The notes below the pieces were generated by a model that was not told the DNA's origin, did not search any database, and was given only the letters and a program-made list of their open reading frames with translations. Positions 16,792 to 25,108 of a DNA stretch of 64,000 nucleotides are shown here, piece after piece. A program made the translations under genes and the position numbers. Location: assembly GCA_039029135.1 (NCBI GenBank), contig JBCCGT010000012.1:98491-162490 (forward strand), written 5' to 3'. The DNA comes from JALZVT01 sp039029135. Lineage in GTDB: Bacteria > Pseudomonadota > Gammaproteobacteria > Pseudomonadales > Azotimanducaceae. Every line of letters begins with the position of its first letter. The first letter of the stretch is position 1.

Positions 16792-17799
16792 ATGACTATG
16801 TCCTTCCCGCAACCGACCAATCTGTTGACGCCCTACTTCCATCCGACGACGGCCTGCTTCGTCGACGACAACGAGTCGTTCCTGACCGGGCTGGACATGG
16901 TGCTGCCGCGATACATGCGCTCGATCGCCTTCTTCGATCCAAGCCAGGCGCTAGAGTTCGTGAATCGACCGCCCGCCACGCCGGCCCTCGCCGACAGAGC
17001 CTTTCAGGTCACCAACCGCAAAGGCACAGATTTCGCGTTCGACCTGGACGTCATCGAGCAGGAGATCCGTCAGGTGCAGCGCTTTAGCCGCATCTCCGTC
17101 GTCTTCGTCGACTATTCGATGCCGACCATAGACGGTCTGGAGTTTTGCGAGAGCATCACCGACCGCAGCATCGGCCGCGTGCTGCTGACGGGCGTCGCCG
17201 ACGAGAAGACCGCCGTCGCGGCGTTCAACGCGGGCATCATCGACCGCTTCATCTCCAAGAGCCATCCGCGCGCCACCCAGGATCTAACCGAATTCTCGGT
17301 CTCCATGCAGCATGAGTACTTCAAGGCGCAGTGCCTGCAAATGAAGCGCACGCTGGCGCTGTCCGGCGTTAGCTTTTTGGATGATCCAGAGATCGCCGAG
17401 TTCGTGCACCGGCTGATGGAGGAACGCGGCTTCTGCGAGTATTACCTGCTCGACGAGCCACCCGGGCTGATGCTGGTGACGCCGCAGGGCAGCGTCGCGC
17501 AGCTATTGATTCTGTCTGCCGAAGAGTGCGCGGCGCAGCTCGCGTTTGCCCGCCAGCATGGCGCGCCCTGGATGGCGCGACGACGGTTAGAGCGCGGCAC
17601 CCACGTCGGCTACTTTTTAGAGGGCGTCGAGAGCTACGACATCAGCGGCGGCGAGCCCTATCCCTGGGCGCAGCTCATCCACCGCGCGCAGACGCTCGGC
17701 GCCTCGAACTGGCGCGTCGCGCTGATCGAACAGCCCGCGGTGCCGATCGACTACAGCGAAGCCGAAACCAGCTACAACGGCTTCGTCGCCGGCAGCTAG
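16792..17799 (+). CDS. Response regulator with an interrupted receiver domain and a novel C-terminal part
   Basis: 335 residues. The receiver has the acidic pair D25/D26, phosphoacceptor D107 in VVFVDYSMP, T133 in VLLTG and K156 in FISKS. About 40 extra residues (roughly 62-100) separate the second and third strands, which in a normal receiver follow directly. The C-terminal 170 residues (for example EERGFCEYYLLDEPPGLMLV and SYDISGGEPYPW) match no output domain I recognise and show no HTH, GGDEF or HD motif. No kinase is adjacent; the ribbon-helix-helix gene is immediately upstream. Function unknown beyond phosphorelay input. Confidence 0.75.
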   Translation: MTMSFPQPTNLLTPYFHPTTACFVDDNESFLTGLDMVLPRYMRSIAFFDPSQALEFVNRPPATPALADRAFQVTNRKGTDFAFDLDVIEQEIRQVQRFSRISVVFVDYSMPTIDGLEFCESITDRSIGRVLLTGVADEKTAVAAFNAGIIDRFISKSHPRATQDLTEFSVSMQHEYFKAQCLQMKRTLALSGVSFLDDPEIAEFVHRLMEERGFCEYYLLDEPPGLMLVTPQGSVAQLLILSAEECAAQLAFARQHGAPWMARRRLERGTHVGYFLEGVESYDISGGEPYPWAQLIHRAQTLGASNWRVALIEQPAVPIDYSEAETSYNGFVAGS

Positions 17800-17820
17800 T
17801 AAACGGCGATCGATAAAGGA

Positions 17821-19332
17821 TCAGCCGGCCCCGCCGCTGCGCAGCGGGGGCGGCACAACGCGTCGCTCTAGCACCTCAAAGCTGAGTTCGATGAGGATCG
17901 CGAGCACGGCCGCAGGCACCGCCCCTTCGAGTATCAGACGCGTATCGTTTAGCGACAGGCCGGTCACGATCGGGTCGCCCAGACCACCAGCGCCGATAAA
18001 GGCGGCGAGCGTCGCGGTACCCACGGAAATGACGGCGGCGGTGCGCACGCCGGCGAACAGCGCCGGCATCGCCAGCGGCAGCTGCACCCGCAGCAGACGC
18101 TGCGCGCGAGACAGCCCGATGGCGGTTGCCGTACGCAGCAGTTCGCCGTCGATGCTCACCAGCGCCACGACGGTGTTGCGCAAGATCGGCAGCAGCGCAT
18201 ACAGAAACAGCGCGACGATCGCCGGCAGCAGGCCGATGCCGAACAGCGGGATCATCAGCGCGAGCAGCGCGATCGAGGGGATGGTCTGCAGCAGCCCGCA
18301 AACGTAGATCACCGCACTCGCGAGTCGCGGTCGCCGATACACCACCACCCCGAGACCGACGCCCAGCGCGATGGCGAGGCCGAGCGCGATCGCCGTGAGC
18401 TGCAGGTGCCGCAGTACGTTCCGCCGCAGCTCGCGCCAGAGGCGACTCTCCGCGCCATCGGACGGCGCGCTCACGAGACCCTCTGCAACAAGAAAGTCAC
18501 TCGCGACCGATGCGAAGTCCGCACCCGCGAGGACCTTAGCGTTCAGTCTCTGCATCCCTAAGTCGTCTATGCGACCCGTCAGCTCTGCAAGCGCGGCAAC
18601 GGCCCCCGCGGACACCTCGTCGTGGACGAAGGGCGCGGCGAGATAGCGTGGAAAAAACCCGCGATCATCGTCCAGCAGCGCGAGGTCATAGCGTTCCAGC
18701 TCGCCGTCGGTGGAATAGGCGTCCGTGACGTCGATCGAACCATCCGCCAGCGCCTGATAGGCCAGCCCGTGCTCGATGCCGCGCGGCTCGTGCGGCAACG
18801 CATAGGTCTGCACCAGGCCGGGCCAGCCGTCCGGGCGCTCCAGAAACTCGTGGCTGACCACGATGTCGAGCTGAGGCTGGGCAAGCAGATCGCTCACTCG
18901 ACTTACGCCCAGAGACTCGAGCAGCTGGCGCCGCATGACCAGCGCATAGCTGTTGTTGAAGCCGATCGGCGTCAAGAGCCGCACGCCCGTAAGCCGCGCA
19001 TTGAGCGAACCAACGTCGGTGTCGGCAACGCCGCCAAGAATCGCCTGAGCCACGGTGCCGGTGTACTCGACATAGAGATCGATCTCGCGACCGACGAGCG
19101 CGTTGTAGCAGATCAGCGTGCCGCCGAGGCCGAAGCGTCGCTCGACGTCGAAGCCGCGCGCCTGCAGCAGCTGTGCCGCGATCTCGCCGAGCAAATAGGA
19201 TTCGTTGAAATTCTTGCTAGCGACGCGTAGCGTTTCGGCCCGCGCCGACGGCGCGGCCAGCAGCACAGCGAGCGCCAGGATCAGCGCCCAGAGCGAGTGC
19301 GTGCCGTTCGTCGGCTTTATCCCTCGCCTCAC
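17821..19332 (-). CDS. Osmoprotectant (OpuB/OpuC-type) ABC importer, fused substrate-binding protein and permease
   Basis: 503 residues. A signal-peptide-like leader ends at ARAE, then a quaternary-amine-binding OpuAC-type domain (about 33-290) with VASKNFNESYLLGEI and DLYVEYTG. The C-terminal 190 residues form a BPD-type permease with five to six helices and the EAA-like loop GLSRAQRLLRVQLPLAMPALFAGVRTA. Such fusions are known in this family; the binding domain would face the periplasm and feed its own permease. It overlaps the upstream ATPase gene by ATGA. The ligand is probably glycine betaine, choline or a relative, which is inference. Confidence 0.9.
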   Translation of the reverse strand: MRRGIKPTNGTHSLWALILALAVLLAAPSARAETLRVASKNFNESYLLGEIAAQLLQARGFDVERRFGLGGTLICYNALVGREIDLYVEYTGTVAQAILGGVADTDVGSLNARLTGVRLLTPIGFNNSYALVMRRQLLESLGVSRVSDLLAQPQLDIVVSHEFLERPDGWPGLVQTYALPHEPRGIEHGLAYQALADGSIDVTDAYSTDGELERYDLALLDDDRGFFPRYLAAPFVHDEVSAGAVAALAELTGRIDDLGMQRLNAKVLAGADFASVASDFLVAEGLVSAPSDGAESRLWRELRRNVLRHLQLTAIALGLAIALGVGLGVVVYRRPRLASAVIYVCGLLQTIPSIALLALMIPLFGIGLLPAIVALFLYALLPILRNTVVALVSIDGELLRTATAIGLSRAQRLLRVQLPLAMPALFAGVRTAAVISVGTATLAAFIGAGGLGDPIVTGLSLNDTRLILEGAVPAAVLAILIELSFEVLERRVVPPPLRSGGAG

Positions 19333-20066
19333 TGCAGCTGCTCTTCCAGCAGCCGCGCCACGTAGGCATCGGCGGGCGCGCTAAGCACGTCGTGCGTCGC
19401 GCCCGACTGCGCGACGCGACCAGCATTCAGGATCACCAGGTGCCCGGCCAGCCGCACCGCCTCGCGCATGTCGTGAGTGACGAGAACGACGGACAGTGCG
19501 CGCCCGTCGACCAGCGCCTCAAAGTGACGATACAGCTCCACGCGCGTGATCGGATCCACCGCGGAAAAGGGTTCGTCGAGCAGCAGCAGGTCGGGTGCAA
19601 GCATCAGGGCGCGACACAGACCCACCCGCTGCTGCTGACCGCCCGAGAGCTCGCCCGGATAGCGCTCGAGCAGCGCCTCGTCGAGCTGCATGCGCACCGC
19701 CAGCGCCAGCGCCCGCTCGCGCAGCGTCGCCTCGTCCTGACCCAGCGCGCGGGCCACTAGTACGATATTCGCGTAGGCGGATAGATGCGGAAACAGACCA
19801 GCGCCCTGCACGGCGTAGCCCATACCTCGTCGGAACGCCTCGACGTCATCGACGGGCAGCGCCCGCCCACGGACAAACAGCTCGCCAGCGTCCGGCCGTT
19901 CCAGCGCATTGATCAGGCGCAGCAGCGTCGTCTTGCCAGAGCCGCTGGCGCCGACGATCGCGGTGGTGGTCGCGAGCGGCAGACTCAGGTTGATCTCGCG
20001 GAGCACCGCGAGATCGCCGTACGACTTCGCGACATCGCGAAACTCAACGGCAGCCGACGCAGCCAT
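19329..20066 (-). CDS. Osmoprotectant ABC importer ATP-binding protein (OpuBA/ProV-like)
   Basis: 245 residues from the ATG at 20066; the longer frame to 20159 runs inside sbcB and is not protein-like. The motifs are Walker A GASGSGKTTLLRLIN, Q-loop YAVQGAGLFPHL, signature LSGGQQQRVG, Walker B LLLLDEPFSAVDP and H-loop VTHDMREAV. The DEPFSAVDP(I)TR form is typical of betaine/choline importers. There is no C-terminal CBS pair, unlike longer ProV. The gene follows sbcB by seven bases on the same strand and is coupled to the fused binding-permease protein. Confidence 0.92.
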   Translation of the reverse strand: MAASAAVEFRDVAKSYGDLAVLREINLSLPLATTTAIVGASGSGKTTLLRLINALERPDAGELFVRGRALPVDDVEAFRRGMGYAVQGAGLFPHLSAYANIVLVARALGQDEATLRERALALAVRMQLDEALLERYPGELSGGQQQRVGLCRALMLAPDLLLLDEPFSAVDPITRVELYRHFEALVDGRALSVVLVTHDMREAVRLAGHLVILNAGRVAQSGATHDVLSAPADAYVARLLEEQLQ

Positions 20067-20073
20067 CCGTCGC

Positions 20074-21495
20074 CTACCCGGCCACACCCAGTTCGCCCGC
20101 GAGCGTTGCGTAGTGCTCGTCGAGCGCCAGCAGATTCGCGTCGGGCTCGCCGGCGCCACCCGGCGGCGCCAGCTCCTGCAGTTCCTGGCGCGCCTGATCG
20201 AGCGTCAGCCACTCCGCGCCCTGCGCGGCGAGCTTGGTCCGCACAAACTCAAGCCAGCGGCCGCCTTCTTCGTCTGTCAGCAGATGCGGAAAGCTGCGGG
20301 CCTTTAGGCGAAACACCAGTTCCGGCAGCCGCGCGTCATCGAAGCGCAACGCCTCCGGCCAAACGCCGCGATCCAGGCTATCCTGAAAATCGACGCAGCG
20401 CTGTTTGTCTTCCTCGTTGTAGAAGCCCTGGTACAGCGCCGCGTCGACGTCGTCGCTGCCCGCGAGCGGCGGTCGCTTGTACACCTCGGCGATCTTGCGC
20501 GAGATGTTGGCCTTCGCGAGCCTCCGTTTGCGATCCTCGATCTTGTTCATGCGCAGATTGAGTCGCGTCTGATCCTGGGTTCGAAGCACATTGGCACCGC
20601 TGATAAACGGACAGCGATTAATACGCACCTCCTTCAGCGGCGGGCGCTCGTCGACATCCGGCGTAAACAGCGCCTCCTGTATCTTCTCGATACTCCATTC
20701 CAGCAGCGGCCGAATGTCCTGCGACAAATCGACAACGATGTAGCTATTGGAATTGCGCGGGTGGCGGGCAGCCGAAACGATTGGCGCGAGGCAGCGCCGG
20801 TCGCGCGGATACATGCCCGTAACGTGCACACAAAGATTGCGGCCGATGGGCTCCAGCAGATCGCGCGGCTGCCGCTTCGTGCGTCCCTTGAAGTAATACT
20901 GAAACAGCAGCGGCTGATGTTCGCGAATGATACGCGCGAGTCCCACCGTCGCCCGCACATCAGACATCGCGTCATGGGCCGACTCGTGCGCGATGCCGTT
21001 CGCGGCAGAGAGTTCTTCCAGCTTGAAGACCGGCACGCCGTCGATGACTGGCCACTCGATGCCCTCGGGCCGCAGCGCGTAGGCCGCGCGCACGAGATCG
21101 ATCAGGTCCCAGCGGGAGTTGCCGTTTTGCCATTCCCGAGCATAGGGATCGAGCAGCATGCGATACAGACCGTAGCGCATGAACTCGTCGTCGAAACGCA
21201 GGCTGTTGTAACCCGCAACGCATGTACCCGGCTTGCTGAACAGCTCGAGTATGCGCCGAAAGGCCTCCCATTCGGTCACCCCCTGGCGCGCGACGACCTG
21301 AGGGGTGATGCCCGTGACCCGCACAGATCCGGGCGACGGCAGTACGTCGGGGGCAAGCTGCACGTAGGTCTGATACTCCTCGCCCGTTTCCCGCAGCGCG
21401 AGGTCGGTGCGCAGGCCGGCGAACTGAGTGACGCGATCCCAGCGCGGATTCACGCCGGTGGTCTCGAGGTCGTACCAAAAGAAACTGTCGCTCAT
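20074..21495 (-). CDS. sbcB: Exodeoxyribonuclease I
   Basis: 473 residues, as expected for ExoI. The N-terminal DEDDh exonuclease starts with FFWYDLETTGVNP (first catalytic D and E), has the second acidic site in GYNSLRFDDEFMRYGLYR, and carries HDAMSDVRATVGLARII with the catalytic H and D. The SH3-like and helical C-terminal parts follow (INRCPFISGANVL, and GFYNEEDKQ). It degrades single-stranded DNA 3' to 5' in recombination and mismatch repair. The enzyme is essentially restricted to gammaproteobacteria and close relatives, which helps place the window. Confidence 0.96.
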   Translation of the reverse strand: MSDSFFWYDLETTGVNPRWDRVTQFAGLRTDLALRETGEEYQTYVQLAPDVLPSPGSVRVTGITPQVVARQGVTEWEAFRRILELFSKPGTCVAGYNSLRFDDEFMRYGLYRMLLDPYAREWQNGNSRWDLIDLVRAAYALRPEGIEWPVIDGVPVFKLEELSAANGIAHESAHDAMSDVRATVGLARIIREHQPLLFQYYFKGRTKRQPRDLLEPIGRNLCVHVTGMYPRDRRCLAPIVSAARHPRNSNSYIVVDLSQDIRPLLEWSIEKIQEALFTPDVDERPPLKEVRINRCPFISGANVLRTQDQTRLNLRMNKIEDRKRRLAKANISRKIAEVYKRPPLAGSDDVDAALYQGFYNEEDKQRCVDFQDSLDRGVWPEALRFDDARLPELVFRLKARSFPHLLTDEEGGRWLEFVRTKLAAQGAEWLTLDQARQELQELAPPGGAGEPDANLLALDEHYATLAGELGVAG

Positions 21496-21637
21496 CGCTC
21501 TACACTTGCTTCAATATTCGAATCGACCGCATCGCCGCCTATCGCCAAAGATGCTGACTCCGGGAAACCGATCACCTTTGTATCGATAGACTGTGATCGA
21601 TGAACATAGAAAGGAAAGGCCGCGTGCGCGCCAACAG

Positions 21638-23026
21638 ATGATGTCAGATAAGAGATTGCAACGCGCCGCGCTCTGGGGTGGGCCCATTGTCGCACTTGTC
21701 GCCGCCGGGTTCATGTCTGCCGCCGGCCACGATGCCGAGATCGCGATCACCGTGGCAGTCACGGCCATTTGCGTCATCTGGTGGATTCTGCAACCGATTC
21801 CCATACCGGCAACGTCGCTGATTCCACTCACGGTGCTGCCGCTCAGCGGCGTTCTGACGGCAGCCCAGCTCAGCGCCGCCTACGGCCACCAGCTCATCCT
21901 CCTCATGCTGGCCGGTTTTCTACTGTCGACGGCGCTCGAACGCAACGCCGCGCATCGGCGCGTGGCGCTCGGAATGATCAATCTGGTCGGCGGCACGAGC
22001 GCACGACGCATCTGTGCGGGCTTCATTGCCGCCAGCGCGGTTCTGAGCATGTGGATATCCAACACGGCTGCGGCGCTGATGCTGCTGCCCGTGGCGCTGG
22101 CGGTACTCGAAAAAGCGCCGGATCGCCGCATGGACGTGCCGCTGCTGCTCGCGATCGCCTACGGCTGCGCCATCGGCGGGATGGGCACGCCGATCGGGAC
22201 GCCGCCGAACATCGTCCTAATGGGCATCTATGAGGAAACGACGGGGACCCAGATCACTTTCACCCAGTGGATGCGCTGGACCCTACCCATCGTCCTGGTG
22301 TTCCTGCCGGTGGCGGCCTGGTGGCTGACGCGCCACCTCGGCGGCGTCGCGGGGGTCAGCCTGCCTGCGCTGGGTCGCTGGGCACCCGCAGAGCGGCGCG
22401 TGCTCATCGTGTTCGCGCTGGTGGCGCTGGGCTGGATCACTCGCAGGGAGCCCTTCGGTGGTTGGTCCGGCTTTTTCAACGCGCCGGGCGCAACGGACGC
22501 GATGGTCGGCCTGCTCGGCGTGCTGATCCTGTTCCTGGTGCCCTCCGGCCGCGAGGAGGGCGACCGCCTGCTCGACTGGGAGTCGGCCAACAAGATCCCG
22601 TGGGGCATCCTCCTGCTGTTCGCCGGCGGCCTCGCGATCGCAGCCGCCTTTCAGGCTTCGGGCCTGTCGGCAATCGTCGGCAATGCGCTGAGTGCCGCCA
22701 GCGACCTGCACCCGCTGCTGCTGATCCTGAGCCTGTGCCTCGTGATCACATTTCTCACCGAGGCGACCAGCAACACGGCGACGACGACGCTGTTGCTGCC
22801 GATCGTCGCGGCCATGGCGGTGGCCGCACAGCTCGATCCGCGGCTGGTCATGCTGCCCGTCGCGCTATCGGCCTCCTGCGCCTTCATGCTCCCCGTCGCC
22901 ACGCCCCCCAACGTCGTCGTCTTCGGCAGCGGCCGCGTCCCCATCGAACGCATGGCTCGCGAGGGCCTCGCAATGAATCTGTTCGGCGCCGTCATCATCA
23001 GCGGCCTGCTCTACCTGCTGCTCTGA
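21638..23026 (+). CDS. DASS/SLC13-family anion (dicarboxylate) symporter
   Basis: 462 residues with about a dozen hydrophobic segments. The two SNT signature motifs for sodium and substrate binding are present as ISNTAAALML and TSNTATTTLLLP, each followed by a proline-rich hairpin (GTPIGTPPNIVLMG and LPVATPPNVVVFG). This inverted-repeat pattern defines the DASS fold, which imports succinate, citrate, sulfate or related anions. The start is uncertain: ATG at 21638 or 21641 gives a normal N-terminus, and a GTG at 21593 lies upstream near an AGGAAAGG stretch. Its 3' end overlaps the convergent aminopeptidase frame by 162 nt. Confidence 0.9.
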   Translation: MMSDKRLQRAALWGGPIVALVAAGFMSAAGHDAEIAITVAVTAICVIWWILQPIPIPATSLIPLTVLPLSGVLTAAQLSAAYGHQLILLMLAGFLLSTALERNAAHRRVALGMINLVGGTSARRICAGFIAASAVLSMWISNTAAALMLLPVALAVLEKAPDRRMDVPLLLAIAYGCAIGGMGTPIGTPPNIVLMGIYEETTGTQITFTQWMRWTLPIVLVFLPVAAWWLTRHLGGVAGVSLPALGRWAPAERRVLIVFALVALGWITRREPFGGWSGFFNAPGATDAMVGLLGVLILFLVPSGREEGDRLLDWESANKIPWGILLLFAGGLAIAAAFQASGLSAIVGNALSAASDLHPLLLILSLCLVITFLTEATSNTATTTLLLPIVAAMAVAAQLDPRLVMLPVALSASCAFMLPVATPPNVVVFGSGRVPIERMAREGLAMNLFGAVIISGLLYLLL

Positions 23027-24154
23027 GTCCCGCGCGCGCGACGCACCGGCGTCCAGCAATTCCTGCAGTCGCGCCTGCCGCGCGTCGTTCTCCAGGGCGC
23101 CGAGCTGGCGCACTGCATCGTAGAAGTCTGGCCAACGCGGATTGTCGCGGTACAGGGCCGCGAACGCGCCGACCCAACCGTTGTACGCGCCGAGCAGCGC
23201 CAGCCGCGCCATGTTCGGCGGCTGCTCAAAATAGCGATCGTAGCGATCGTCGGAGAAGGACTCGCGCACCCGCCGATAACAGCGTCCCGCCTCGTCGTAG
23301 CGCCGCGCCCGCGCGGCGAGCGCGTCCGCCGGCGTCTCGACGGCGGCAAAGTCCTCGGCCAGCGCGGCGCGCAGTCGAAGCAGCAGATCGGTGAAACGTG
23401 CGCGCTCCGCCTGGCGCGCGCGATGGCGCGCGAACTCGGCGCGCTCCGCCTTGTTGGCGCCGTCCAGCCAGTCGCCGAGCGCGCGGCGCGCAACGAACGT
23501 GGCGAAGCTCTCGTTGAAGGCGGTGTCGCCCGGCAGATAAAACTCGCCGTGGGCAAGCTCGTGAAACAACAGCTCAGCCAGCGCCGGCTGCGGCCAGTGA
23601 ATAAAGGTGCTCAGCAGCGGATCGTTGAACCAGCCCAGCGTCGAGTACGCAGCGGCGCCCGCGACATAGGTATCGAAACCGCGACGCGCGAAGCGCTCGG
23701 CCGCCCGCTGCGCGCGCGCCTGATTGAAGTAACCGCGATAGCTGACGCAGCCTGCGACGGGAAAACACCAGCTTAGCGGCACGACCGAATCGGGGGGCGC
23801 TGCGACGACGTTCCAGACGATGCTGGTGCCGGGCACCCGCGCGTAGCTGCGATAGCTGCCATCCGCATCGAGCGCGAGCTCGGCTTCGGCGTAGGAAAGG
23901 ATGCGCTGACTCAGCTCGAGCCGGGCGCGCAGAGACGCTTCCAGATCTTCTCGCGCGAGCAGTCGATTGACGCCGTCGCGGCTGGTCAGTAGACGCAGCT
24001 GACCCGCAACCGCCTGACCATAGAATTCGATGCTCGCGCAGCCGCCAAGGAGCAACGTGGCGCCCAGCAGCAGCCAGCGACCCGCGCGCGCGGCGCGTCC
24101 AAGAGCCGCTTCGAGCCGTTCCGGCAAGGCCTGCTGCACCGTGCGTGCACACAT
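22865..24154 (-). CDS. Lipoprotein aminopeptidase, DUF2265/PF10023-like
   Basis: 429 residues from the ATG at 24154. The leader carries a lipobox LLLGGC at about residues 31-36, so the protein should be lipid-anchored. A zinc-peptidase motif HELAH (ELLFHELAHGEFY) is followed by the third-ligand helix NESFATFVARRAL. Conserved segments are SRDGVNRLLARED near the N-terminus and STLGWFNDPLLST. The family is annotated as predicted aminopeptidases of about 340-360 residues. Here the last 54 or so residues run antisense through the 3' end of the DASS transporter and are very acidic, so this tail is an unusual extension. Confidence 0.8.
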   Translation of the reverse strand: MCARTVQQALPERLEAALGRAARAGRWLLLGATLLLGGCASIEFYGQAVAGQLRLLTSRDGVNRLLAREDLEASLRARLELSQRILSYAEAELALDADGSYRSYARVPGTSIVWNVVAAPPDSVVPLSWCFPVAGCVSYRGYFNQARAQRAAERFARRGFDTYVAGAAAYSTLGWFNDPLLSTFIHWPQPALAELLFHELAHGEFYLPGDTAFNESFATFVARRALGDWLDGANKAERAEFARHRARQAERARFTDLLLRLRAALAEDFAAVETPADALAARARRYDEAGRCYRRVRESFSDDRYDRYFEQPPNMARLALLGAYNGWVGAFAALYRDNPRWPDFYDAVRQLGALENDARQARLQELLDAGASRARDSEQQVEQAADDDGAEQIHCEALASHAFDGDAAAAEDDDVGGRGDGEHEGAGGR

Positions 24155-24190
24155 TTGGCGCACGCCGCGCGACTGTGCTATCAACGGCCT

Positions 24191-25036
24191 ATGAACACTC
24201 TCCGCGGCACGATCGCCGCGCTGTTTCTGGCGGCAAACACCACGTTCTGGGCCTGCATCGTATTCGTGCTCGGCCTGCTGCGCGCGCTCATGCCGGTGCG
24301 CCGCTGGCGCGACGCCGTGACCGGCTGGATGGACATCGTTATCGACGGCTGGGTGGGCGGCAATCGCATCATGAACAGCGCGCTGGGGCTGTTCCGGGTG
24401 CGCTCGACCTGGAACACCACCACGCCTCTCAAGGCCGACGGCAAGTATCTGGTGATCTGCAATCATCAAAGCTGGGCCGATATCCTCGTGCTGCAGAATA
24501 CGCTGCGCGGCGTCCTGCCGCCGCTGAAGTTTTTTACCAAGGCGCAGCTCATCTGGCTGCCGTTTCTGGGTCAGGCGATGTGGCTGCTTGGCTTTCCCTA
24601 TGTGCGCCGCGGGGGCGGCGGAGACTCGAAATCTATCGCCGCCAGCTGCGCCGTGTTCCGCCTGCACCCGGTCAGCATCCTGAACTTCGCCGAGGGCACG
24701 CGCTATACCGAGGCGAAGTGGCAGAAGGGCGATCAGGCCAGACGCCACCTGCTGCGGCCCAAGACGGGCGGAATCGCGCACGTGCTCGGCGAGATGGGCA
24801 CCGAGCTCGACAGCGTCATCGACATCACGATCGACTATCCGACGGGGGCGCCAACGTTTTGGCAGTTCCTGTGCGGTGGCGCGCCGCTGGTCGAGTTCGA
24901 CCTGCACAGCCTGCCCGTACCCGTCGCGGCCGCCGATCGAACCCTAACGGAAACCGAGCATCGAAACTTGAGCGACTGGGTCACAGATCGGTGGCAGATC
25001 AAGGATGCGTGGCTTGACGCGCAGCGGGGCACCTGA
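24191..25036 (+). CDS. Lysophospholipid (1-acylglycerol-3-phosphate) acyltransferase, YihG/PlsC-like
   Basis: 281 residues from the ATG at 24191, which gives a normal N-terminal membrane helix (IAALFLAANTTFWACIVFVL). The LPLAT motifs are intact: the catalytic NHQSWAD (NHx4D), the acceptor-binding FPYVRRGGG block, and FAEGTRYTE (block III). It should acylate lysophosphatidate or a related lysophospholipid at the inner membrane. The sequence pattern is closest to YihG/YihG-like acyltransferases of gammaproteobacteria. It is divergent from the lipoprotein aminopeptidase with only 36 nt between starts. Confidence 0.9.
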   Translation: MNTLRGTIAALFLAANTTFWACIVFVLGLLRALMPVRRWRDAVTGWMDIVIDGWVGGNRIMNSALGLFRVRSTWNTTTPLKADGKYLVICNHQSWADILVLQNTLRGVLPPLKFFTKAQLIWLPFLGQAMWLLGFPYVRRGGGGDSKSIAASCAVFRLHPVSILNFAEGTRYTEAKWQKGDQARRHLLRPKTGGIAHVLGEMGTELDSVIDITIDYPTGAPTFWQFLCGGAPLVEFDLHSLPVPVAAADRTLTETEHRNLSDWVTDRWQIKDAWLDAQRGT

Positions 25037-25108
25037 GGGAATAGGGGCGCTGGCCGCGCCCTTCGCGCACGGACCGGCCTGCGGAACAGGACAAACCTGA
25101 CAGAGTTC

